NCBI RefSeq assembly: GCF_022539665.2
Contig: NC_081336.1
Coordinates: forward strand, 9,090,778 to 9,154,777
Direction: 5' to 3'
Length of the DNA stretch: 64,000 bases
Source of the DNA: Daphnia carinata
Lineage: Eukaryota; Arthropoda; Branchiopoda; Diplostraca; Daphniidae
This document shows, piece by piece, positions 54,409-64,000 of the stretch (its first letter is position 1; each line of letters opens with the position of its first letter). The translations under genes and the position numbers were made by a program. Below the pieces are notes generated by a model. The model ran no database searches, was not told the DNA's origin, and saw only the letters and a list, made by a program, of their open reading frames with translations.

Positions 54409-57400
54409 TTAAAGGTTTTGTTGTATGACGGCAAAGATTTCACGGAAGAGACTCCTGACATCCGCCCAATCACCGGACGACGTTGTTGTTGCAATTGTTT
54501 TCGCTGTGGCTGGGAGATCGATGGCAAACGCATCGGTTTGAGTGGCTTTGGCGACAGACGATCGTTGATTCTCTTCCGAGAATCCGGACGAAGACGAATC
54601 CGAACATAATTCTTCATCTTCGCCGCACAATTTGCGGATCATCCCGGACCCGATGAGCGAAACGGACCCGCTGTTGTCCCACGCGTCCCGCCATTGAGCC
54701 GAACTGAAATCCGTCGTGGACGAAATGAGGAGCTCTTCACTCAGCGACAGACTCACCGGAGCTAACGAGGTCGGATCGCATCCGACGGACGCACTGCTGC
54801 TGAGATTCCCAGCCATGATGGATGGCTGTTGATGTAGCCGTTGATTCTCTTGCTGCAATCCGATGACTTCAGCCTCTAATTGCATCCGCTTTCGCTTCTC
54901 CTCCATCCAGTCAGTTTCCATCAAATGGAGACGCTCCTCCACTTCGGCCAGGTCATCCACCAGTCGGCAGACGGTCATCGTGTCCTCCATTTGAACCTTG
55001 CGGCTGTTGGCGTGGCAAGGCAGAGAGTGAAAATGATTCTCGTGATGGACGGACGTGATGGCCGTCGATGGGAACTCGTCCAGCACGTCATCGTTTTGTT
55101 CTTCCATGAGCAAAAGTTGTTGCTGTTGTCTCTGTTGTTGCAGCAATCGCAGTTGGCATCGCGATTGAGATTCAGCGGCCCGTGACGCGTCCAGCAGCCG
55201 TTGCAATTCGTCTCCTCTCTCCTCGGCCGCCTCCATGTTCGTCTTCAAACTAATTGAGAACAACGGAAAGAAAAGAAATGGAGAAAATGAATTTGTTTGT
55301 TGTTTTGCCGCGAAACGTAGAAATCGATTTTCACTTTCTTTCCCTTTTTGGAATCAATTGCGGAGATGACCACCAGCCACCAAAGTGTCCACTACCCACA
55401 AACTGAATTTGATTTTCCATTTCGAAAAAAAAAGAAAACTTTATAAAGTGGGTTTTCTTTTTTATTTCTAAAGGTAATATATTTTTATTTTAAATAAATT
55501 GAAATGATTAATCAGATTTTTTTCCCCCTTTAATTCAAGATAATGCGCACGACTGCGGAATGAGGCAATGGAGCATCTCAAATAAAAATCTTTCATTTTC
55601 TTCTGAAAAATTGAATGACGTATTAACAATCACACGGACTTGCAGTCATCTCGTCCAAATCCAGCTGCACGCCAGATCCGGGACAGCGGCCAACCGCAAA
55701 TTCGTTTTTTTTTCAAAGAATTAAAAACGTACGTTTTTGTAACAAGTGGGTATCAGAACATAACAAACAAAAAAATAGATCGTCTGATATGACATTTTTT
55801 TTTCCTTTTTTGGTAGTTGAACGTATAAAACACATCACGCTCGGGATGATTTCGTGAAAGTGGTGCGCTGGCGTCCATTCCCTTCCAACCGGCGCAAACC
55901 GAACGATCTTGACACAGTCAGCGAAGAAAAAACAAGTGCACACACCAATATTTTTGGTTCAACTAGATTTCAAAAAGAAGAAATGGAGAGAGAAATGCGG
56001 TCAGTTCGGCGACCGCTCTTTTTGAGCGTTTCACGCTGTTTTTTTTTCGTCGCAGTCCACTGATGTCGTGAAAAAGGCTACAACATTTCGGGAGAAGAAA
56101 AAGGAATGCGACCTTGGCCAGTCTAAAACCATATAAGGCAACTCGTAAAAAATGGATCATAACAACGGGGACTATTAAAACTAAGGTAGGAACATTTTAA
56201 CTTAAAATAATAATAGTAATAAGCGAATCGGGAATTTGAATATTATGTGAAGAAGGTCATTGATCTGTTAAACCGGTTCGTTTTAACCTTTCGGCGTGAT
56301 TTTCAATCAACGTCAAACGAAATTTCAAAAAGGTCAGAAACTGAAAGGAGCACCGACGCTCCTTACCTCCCCCGTTTTTTAATACTTTTGACAGCGGGAT
56401 GATGAATTAGGGGTACAATAATCATTTGCGCAGGGGGTACGGGATTCGTGAGTCTAATAAAAAAAAACTTAAAAGCCGTGAACGGGATTTAAGTTTTTTT
56501 TTATGAACGGATGTGTCGATAGGCACGTACTATACAACCCCTGTCGCTACGGGGGTTATTACTATTCTTACGATTTTCTCAAATTCTTTCTCAGTGCGGG
56601 GAGTTTCAGTGAGAGCTCAGTGACACGAAGCCTCGATGCGTTGCCAACCGTAACGGAATCTCACACTCCATTTTCCTAGTCTCAAATTCAACGGGAAATG
56701 AACGGCCATTTCTTTTTATTTCGATGAAGACGTGCATATAGACGTTAACTGCGTTAATTAATTTAGAAAATGATTAAATAGTTACGTCATGTGTCGCTGT
56801 CGTTCCGCTTCGATCTGATGACGTAGACGAAGTTTAGTGCGTTCGCACTCGGCCACCGACGCTTCCAGCTGCTCGCAGAGACGCAGTCGCGATTCGGCGG
56901 CTTGACGTAATAGCCGATTCTGCTTGCTCAAGTACTGTAATGTAAAACAGCCAAACATGTCCAAAACAAATGAATTAATTTTTTTTGAAAAACGAGTTCC
57001 AAAAACATCCTCCTCCCTTTGAATTTCGTGTTGACAGTGACCCCGATGCGTTTGATTTTTGCTACGGGAGTTGAAGACCCGCTATGACACACGTAGAAAA
57101 ATAAAGGTGGACGGGTTCCTTATGTTATATTCCCCAAAGATATGGCACCAACCTGTTACGTGTGTGTGTGGCCGTAATCAGTCGCCTCTTTTTTTTTCAT
57201 TATTCTAACGGGGGATGGATAGAGAACAGCGGGCCCCAAGTTTTATTTTTAAAGAGCAAAAACGCTTTGTGTGTTCCGTTAAGTCGAACCCTTAACAAAA
57301 AAAAGATTTCCCTCTTACTTCTGCACGATTTAAATTCCTTGTTTTTTTAAGTAAGAAATGAATAACGATGTCGTTTGTGTTTGACAATTTCGGGAGTTTT

Positions 57401-59009
57401 TTTCCCGCGAAGGACTTCCGCTATCGTGATGAATGGGTTGATAGTCGGAGGTCGTTTCCTGTCTGGCTCATTTGAATAGTTTATACATTTCGTTTTTATT
57501 TTCAAGGGGGGGGGGGAAGGCGCCATCGTAAAAAAAAAAATGCAGAAACAAATGGAAAAGAATAAAATCGTTTACGAGAAGGGGCGTGAAGAATGGCAAC
57601 GGGCCCAAACGAACGGAACTGACGGAAGTTCACGCGAGCGGGAAAACATGAAGGAGTGGAAACGAACGGGTTTTCGTCGGCTTAAGTTGGGACAGAAAGA
57701 AAAACAAATGCGAAACGGAACACATTGATTATGAATTTTTACCTCCATTTCTTGCGTTTGGTCGTCGATGACGGCTTGTTGCTGACGGACCGTCGTTTCC
57801 AGTTCCCGGTTGCGTTCCAAAAGCGTCCGCCCGAGTTCCGCTGCCGCTTCCACATCTTTAAAGTAAAAATTGGTATGCAAATCATTTCGTGAAAATTGGC
57901 GGATATCAATAAGAAAAAAAAACCTTGAGGGCCTTTAAGACATTCGATTTCGACTGAATAATCCCAATACTCCATTGAATTCTGACCGGAATCGTAATAC
58001 AAACGATTAGGTAGATGTTGACTAGCGGTTGATTTATGAACCTCATCACGCGACATTGAAACAAACCCGGGAATAGATCACGACACGCACTAAAAAATCG
58101 GTTCAATTATCACGTTGCACACAGTTTTAAGGGGATTTTGAATTAAAAACACCGCTGAGATAGAGATACTGTTGCGCTAACTGCGTGAATCGTCTAAACA
58201 AAAAAAAAGGCACACGGACGGCCGCGCTCGATGAACGTCGAGTCAATGCCACAACTGCGGATCCTCTCAACCGAGTTGCTACGTTTTCTCTTCAAACGAC
58301 ACACACACACACACACAGCCGGTGTGTGTGTGTACCTTCGGTTTCTTTTTTAAGGAGAAAATGCTACAAGTGGTGGCGCCACTAAACAGCTCGCCTATTT
58401 TTCTTAAACCCATCAAAAAGCGCTAATAACATTTTCACGGATGTCGTCGATGGTGGTCCGCGTTTTAAAATACTCATCGCTTTTATTTTCGGTGGCCATT
58501 TTCATTTTGTTCCGTAGTTGGTTTAGATGAATTGAAATGAGCGAACATTCGGTCCAAAACGGGAAGTCATCGTGGTTCATTTTTTCTTTGATGCTAATCT
58601 ACCGCTTGCCCTTTTGTTCCTTAGTTTTTATGAATCGTTTGATCAAAGAAAAAAAAAAGAATTTCGGCTTTTCTGCTAAGTGAAAGTTTTCGTTCGAGGC
58701 TTTTCACGTCACGATTGACTGATCATTTCTTCCCGAACTAACCCAATTTTATTTTAAATTTCCATCTTCTTCTATTCAAACAACCCAATAAAAAAATACC
58801 TGTCGATGAGATAACACATTTCTACGATCGGAAGTCGATCATTTTGAAAAAACAAAACAAGAAAGAGATGATGGAATGGTACCTTGAGCGATCCAACACC
58901 AGTTCCACTCGTTGAGGAATTCTTCATGACTCAGTTTGGTCCTGTTGCTCTCGGCTACGCTCACGGCGGCGGTCAAACTGGCGCTCGTTGCGGCTAAATT
59001 GAACGCCAT
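54409..59009 (-). CDS. CDR2/centrocortin-like coiled-coil protein, two first exons
   Basis: Common exons on the minus strand are 57855-57743, 56934-56786 and 55249-54409. Two alternative first exons splice to them in the same phase: A, 59009-58883 (M-A-F-N-L-A-A-T; 409 residues in all) and B, 58056-57924 (M-S-R-D-E-V-H-K; 411 residues). The conserved core of the CDR2 family is clear: A-A-E-L-G-R-T-L-L-E-R-N-R-E-L-E, Q-E-M-E-Y-L-S-K-Q-N-R-L-L-R and C-E-Q-L-E-A-S-V. Long heptad-rich stretches follow, then a Gln-rich run, and a Ser-rich C-terminal half with E-E-R-L-H-L-M-E. In flies the relative centrocortin acts at centrosomes and in local mRNA control; vertebrate CDR2 is a neuronal antigen. 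A further ATG at 59030 is possible for form A. Confidence 0.82.
58301..58336. repeat. AC/GT dinucleotide inverted repeat
   Basis: An (AC)n run of about 20 nt is followed by GCCG and then a (GT)n run of about 12 nt. The two runs are complementary and can fold into a hairpin; Z-DNA formation is also plausible. It lies between the two alternative first exons of the CDR2-like gene. Confidence 0.7.
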
Positions 59010-59030
59010 CCACACAGAACGCGCACACAC

Positions 59031-62000
59031 AAATCCTCAACTTCTTCTTTCTTCTTCTTTAACAACAACACAACACAAAAGTAAAAGTAATTACATCAAC
59101 CAAAAGACCTTCGCCGAACGAAAAACGGTTTCGAATTTCAAGGACGTTCCGATAGTAGATCCTCTAGAGCTCATCTCTGAATGTTTTGAACGCCATCTTC
59201 ATGGCGCCTCCAGGTGTTCCATGCGTGTGCCCAGCGATTCGTGACCAGAACAAAAGAGACGTGTGTGCAATCCGACCAAAGACTGGCAGACGACTGAAGG
59301 CAAACAAACGGAGGGGGGGGGGGGGGGGGGGCCAAGATGGCCGTCCTTCTTTTCGAAACCCGTTGATGAAATATGCAAAACAGATGCGTGACCCTTCACC
59401 TGTTTTTCATGTTTTGTTTTTTCACAGCCGGTTGTTGGCCTTGATGAACTTTAGCTGCCCTTAACGGGTCGCTTGGAACAATGGGCCGTGCCGGCCGTCG
59501 GTCGGGACCCGACAACGAACACTACATGATTCTTCCATCATCATTGATAGTCGTCATTTGATTATTACAAAACACTTAATAAGTGTGGGCACTGATTGTT
59601 TCACACAATCGCACGGGAGATAAGAAGAATTGCGTCAACGGGTTATTCGATGGTTCGTTCGTTCGAATTTCTTGGAATGGCAACACCGCGTTGACCAGTG
59701 TTTGTTTTTTTCCTTATTAGGGATTTGTCAACTGAATTTGCACACACGCACGAACCAAGTGAGACGTTAAGAAACCCCAGTAAGACGCAACCGAGAACGA
59801 CAAATGCAGCCGGCCGGGTGTAACACAAAAACAGCTGAGTGAAAGTGTTTCACGCGTTCGTTTTTTTTAAATTTTTATGTAAAGAAGAATTCGCTAAAGC
59901 GAAACCGAGCCATTCTCAGACACCCAACTGAAAACGACGTTCTTAATTTTTTGCGCTTCACACTTTCATTTTTTTTTTGCGTGCAGAAAACACAACCGAA
60001 GAAGAATTGTTGATGACGTCACACTCACGACACGCTCACGCACTCAAAAGGTTCAATTTCGGACGTCCAATCGGTCCATCAGACGGACAACGACTGACGT
60101 CTGTGAAAAAGAAACGTGCCAGGTTCGTGAATCTGTTGGAGCCGATAGCAGCGGCCGTGAGGGTGTGGCAATCTTGAGGGGGGGATTTGTTACACACTGA
60201 GAGGAGGAATGGAGAACCACACGCTCACACAGTTTAGTATTTTCTGAACGATCGAAACGAGTGGAAAATTGATGAAAAGATCAAAACAGGTCTTGTATGT
60301 ATACCCCGCCTTCTCATCCCGATAGCCACGCCCACCTTTTTTAACTCGTTTTATTTCGAATGGAAAAGAAAAGAAAATGCAGAGCTTGTTTTTTCGTTCA
60401 GCCAAGGCCATTGTTTATCATCACGTTCAGGTCATAGCTCTCTTTTTCGATTTGCTCAAGCGTTTGATATAGGCTATGTATATACTCTTGCATTGTTCTC
60501 ACGTGGCGACATCACACGGCGTGAAAATAAGTATCACCTTTTTTTATTGTTTCATCTTCATCGCTGCGTGACTCGATTTGCTCTGTCACATTTTATTTTT
60601 AAATTCTTTAAATGCAAATGAGGCAAATTTTGTTCGCTAAATATTTCCTGATTTCATGCGAAAGTTTGAATTAGCCCGGATGGCTCAAGTCGACCGGTCA
60701 GATGCTGTGCGAAATCACGACCGCGTACACAAAAAAGAGAAGTTGGGCAGGGAAATTCACGTTCTTGCGCAATTCGAAAAAAACAAACTTTCATTTCGTG
60801 AAGCCGGGCGGAATTGCGGCGATTAAAGACGAGGAGAAAGAATAAAATCAAAATCATCTAGAGGAAAGGCTTAGATGTAATTATAGTAGCATATTTCTTT
60901 TTTTTTAGATCGGACCGAGCACAAAAGAAAGTTATTCAAATTCATTTTCTCCCCCCGTTATTCTTTTGTTTGTTTTTCTCTTTAAAAGAGGAAGAGGGAG
61001 GTTTGTTCACCTAGAAATACCTGAAATTCTGGGCCACGAACAAAACAGAACCTGCTGTTGACATCTGAACAGTTCATCTGCATTTTTCTTCTTGTTTTTC
61101 AACGGTTTAACAAGTTTCGCACCCCAAGTCATCGATTGCTGTTAACACAGTGCCCTGATTACCATGTATAATGGCGGGGTCGCATACCTTGTCATTGATT
61201 GACTGCCCCCCTCTGATGATTAGCAAGGCACACGAATCGTGAAAAGGGTTTTTGTTCTAATCGAAAATGATTGTTCATTGAACGCACTGTTCTGCCATGC
61301 AGAAAAGAGACGCCCTAATTGCTCAGATTTGAATTGTTGTGACGTACTTTGTTTCCTTCTTTTGGTTATGATTCATTAACCTCGTCAGACCTCTTCAATG
61401 TTTTTGAGGGGGTACAGCAATTTCTCTTCAGATTTTCATTGGGAGGATTTTTATTTTTTAATTGGATGGTTTTGACATCATCGTGAAATGCTCGTAAAAG
61501 AGAGAAGAAAAAAGGCTAATTGAAAAATAGGCACTCAACTTTCAATTGATGACCTGCGTGATTCGTTTTTTTAAAGAATAAATTATACCACCGATTAAGA
61601 TTTCCGAAACGTGAGACACGGAAGAATAAAAGAAAAAGAACATACCGCCAGTACTTGTAAGAATATTTTCTTGTTTCCCGAACGCTATGCAAATTCTCTT
61701 TTTTTTTTGTGCGGAAGAAACAAAAGTATGCACGCTTTCACCGTGCGTGCTGTTATTAGACGCTGAGAATTGCAGGTTTCTTTTTTGAATCGCTAAGACA
61801 CGATGATGAGATGAACTTGGCAGATATCACATGACCTATACGAGTAGATTGTTTTTTTTTCTGAATAATTCTCTGTTTTTATATCTTCCAGATTTTTATG
61901 CTAATATTTAATGTGACGCAGTTTTACTTCTAAAGTTACTCATTTCTTTATGATAATAATGAATGATACAGGTATAAAGTTGCTCTCCGTTAGCAGCAAT

Positions 62001-62459
62001 TGAATTATCATGTGTTGACGATTGAAAAACGATTGTACCAACTTGTTAAACTAAAACCAGTTGTCTTGTATGAGCTAGAAGCTAATCAAGTGTGTCGGGA
62101 GGTCGACTTATGACATCAAATTCGTATCCTAACGTTATTCGAACTGGAAAGTAATAGCAACATCTCGTAAAGATGCAAATCTAAACAGGAAGAAAATGTT
62201 GGATTTTTTGGAATTTAAAGTTACATTTACCATGTTCCAAAACTGTTTGTTTTTATTGAAAAGTATAATGATCGCTACGCCCTCTATGATCACTTTTCAA
62301 TACTCCGTTAGAGCAACAGGCACATGAAATCAAATATGTCGAATGGAATTTTCTTTCTTTTTAAATGTTGGAACTCTTGTCTTGTTCTCTTGTTCTTTGT
62401 CTTGTTGTTAGGAATTGATGGGCTCCTGTACCACCATTGGAATGTGCTTATGTGAATCG
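59031..62459. other. Long non-coding stretch upstream of the CDR2-like gene
   Basis: More than 3 kb of AT-rich DNA with no credible gene. It contains a 19-base G run at 59313-59331 and several T and A tracts. It probably holds upstream regulatory DNA and the 5' leader of form A. The frames at 59199-60857 lack motifs and context. Confidence 0.45.
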
Positions 62460-63815
62460 CAGGTGAAGCCATGCTGGATGGACTCATCAAAGAGGGACAA
62501 GCAGATCCTAACGTTTTAACCACAGAGGTCCGACAAGCTTTGAGCAGAGATCTGTATGCAGAGGACGTCGCTTGATGTGCAATTTCATTTTATTTTCCTT
62601 GTCATATCTGCCTATCTTAATTGTGTGAATTGCAGGTCAGTTATGAGCCAAGACTATTCCTGACCTTGGTATCGAAGCAGCCCTTTTTTATTTTATAGAA
62701 GGAAGGAAATCCATACTCCAGCATTGCATTCAAGCATGAAGTTGAAAGATGTATGTAAACACGTAAGTACATTTTACCATTTTACGTATTCTGTCAAGGC
62801 TGGATGTTTCCATTTCTTTTATTTAGATATTGTCCCCATATGGGATTTCGAGTAAGGACGTCAACTCTGCCGCCTTCAATCAGCCTGGCAATGAGCGCCG
62901 CTTTTATTCTTGCCATCCCTGGTGTCGAATCACGATAATTCAAAGGTTTACACATCGCGATCTTTTTCCACTTCCGACTTTAATCCTATATTGTTTCATG
63001 TAATCCAGGGCAAGCTGGGGCCGTTATGGGGTCTCAACTGCCTTGCGGTGGACGAACTTATGATCGCAGACACACATCCAGGTTGACGAATATTCGCCTT
63101 CACAGCTGTATTCAGCATCTTTGCTTACCTCCTCTTCGTTGGGTTTGTGATGGGGATAAGCAAATCTGTGGTAAAGTCAATCGGTATGATTACAAAAGAA
63201 AAAACGAGCCATGGACTAACGGTTTTAATTTTTGGTTTGGGTTTAGTTGAATGCCTGGGAGGCGGTAGGGACTTGCCTCATTTCCCTTTGTTCGTTTGCG
63301 TGGCATGTTAGGCTGGTAAAGCCAATCGAACTTGGCACCAGGCTGTCGGGGGAGGGTAAGCTACATTTTTCTTTTGCTTTTCCTTTCTTTTTCTTCATTT
63401 GTGCACCACACCCCGTGGCATGTAGACGTGGCCAGATTTGACTTTTTGTTAGAAAGATCATTGTGCTATCGCTTGTTGATGCGACTCGATGTGTTCATGT
63501 ACATCGCCGCCATTGAAATGTGTTTGTGTGAGTCGCAGGTGAAGCCATGCTGGATGGACTTGCCCTCACCAGAGACGGACAAGGGGATCCCATCGTTTTA
63601 GCCAAATGGGTCCGACAAGCCTCGCTCAGAGGTCTCAGTGGAGAGGCCGGTGCGAAATTGGCTGCATACAAGTGAAATAACGTTTTACTTCAACTATTTC
63701 AACAGATGATAATTTAAGAAATGTCAGCTTGATTATGAGCAAAGAACATTCCAAGGCATGGTATAGGTCCAGCCCCAGCGCAACACGAAGCTGAAAGAGG
63801 TGTGTAAAAAATGTT
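62460..63815 (+). pseudogene. Tandem decayed fragments of a Na+/Ca2+ exchanger (NCX/Calx)
   Basis: Several exon fragments on the plus strand resemble the Na+/Ca2+ exchanger. One reads M-S-A-A-F-I-L-A-I-P-G-V-E-S-R followed by a stop (62891), like the segment after G-S-A-A-F-N. Another reads F-T-A-V-F-S-I-F-A-Y-L (63096) and another A-W-E-A-V-G-T-C-L (63251), like membrane segment 5 and its exit. Two copies of a cytosolic-loop exon follow AG acceptors: G-E-A-M-L-D-G-L-I (62463) and G-E-A-M-L-D-G-L-A ending L-A-A-Y-K (63540-63676). Each is followed by an M-S-(Q/K)...W-Y-R-S-S-P relic. Stops and frame breaks show decay. Family assignment is from motif memory. Confidence 0.5.
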
Positions 63816-63910
63816 TTTTATCCGTTAAAGTTATCAGCACAGCTTCAATCTCAAACAGGTGTGTAAAAAATGTTTTTTGAACCGTTAAAGTTATCAGAAA
63901 AGCACGTTTG
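63798..63910. repeat. 59-bp tandem duplication
   Basis: A unit starting AGGTGTGTAAAAAATG and containing CCGTTAAAGTTATCAG occurs at 63798 and again at 63857. It lies directly after the exchanger relic. Confidence 0.75.
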
Positions 63911-64000
63911 AGTTAGCTAACGTCTTATCTCGTTGTAAAATGTTTTGAACCGGCTAACTACAGAAACTTTGTTTCTTTGACTTTGTTGTTTTTATGACTC
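63911..64000. other. Window end, nothing called
   Basis: Ninety bases of AT-rich DNA with no feature. Confidence 0.5.

Noticed and set aside
54376-55185. Plus-strand frames over the CDR2-like last exon
   Set aside because: They are antisense shadows of a clearly coding minus-strand exon.

Overview
The window looks like nuclear DNA of an arthropod, most likely a branchiopod crustacean such as a water flea (Daphnia). The supporting signs are very short spliceosomal introns (about 60-100 nt), a Rebers-Riddiford type cuticle protein, a ZAD plus C2H2 zinc-finger protein, and animal housekeeping genes (copine, FAM162, ethanolamine-phosphate cytidylyltransferase, CDR2/centrocortin, FEM1-like). No prokaryotic signature, rRNA or CRISPR array was seen.

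Positions 1 to about 41.6 kb are a recently expanded tandem array. Eleven plus-strand members (F1-F11) of one unrecognised protein family sit there: eight intact single-exon genes (F1, F2, F3, F5, F7, F9, F10, F11) and three broken ones (F4, F6, F8). Each full protein contains the same module twice. The module has an early His in a Y-H-A-F or H-H-Y-F context, a (Y/W)-W-S-(I/F)-E box, an I-(T/H)-(I/R)-Q-R-like box, and a late Cys (N-C-Q-x-F-A in the first half). The His-then-Cys order resembles circularly permuted papain-like folds (LRAT, PPPDE); that is an inference. Two subfamilies exist: F1, F5 and F9 carry a membrane hairpin between the halves, the others are mostly soluble. The spacers are repeats of one another and hold minus-strand exon-like pieces, many starting with D-W-Q, some with open frames and splice sites and some decayed. 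The array also contains a small secreted cysteine-rich peptide gene (11.3-11.7 kb), an ATG-less 169-codon minus-strand frame (10.1-10.6 kb), a duplicated FAM162 + copine block (complete at 39.0-41.6 kb, broken at 23.2-25.1 kb, fragment at 32.8 kb), and a 1.4 kb minisatellite-bearing insertion (37.2-38.6 kb).

From 41.6 kb on the DNA is ordinary gene space: a cuticle protein (43.3-43.9, minus), pieces of a putative secreted protein (45.0-45.6, plus), an intronless FEM1-like gene (46.0-47.7, plus), an unrecognised Ala/Gly-rich protein (48.0-48.5, minus), a 593-residue ZAD/C2H2 protein (49.9-52.0, plus), ethanolamine-phosphate cytidylyltransferase (52.3-53.8, minus), a CDR2/centrocortin-like coiled-coil gene with two alternative first exons (54.4-59.0, minus), a long non-coding stretch, and decayed tandem fragments of a Na+/Ca2+ exchanger (62.5-63.8, plus).

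Exon junctions given for copine, FAM162, the cuticle gene, the ZAD gene, the cytidylyltransferase and the CDR2-like gene were derived by hand from splice signals and phase; each adds up to an intact frame. No expression or database search was possible.
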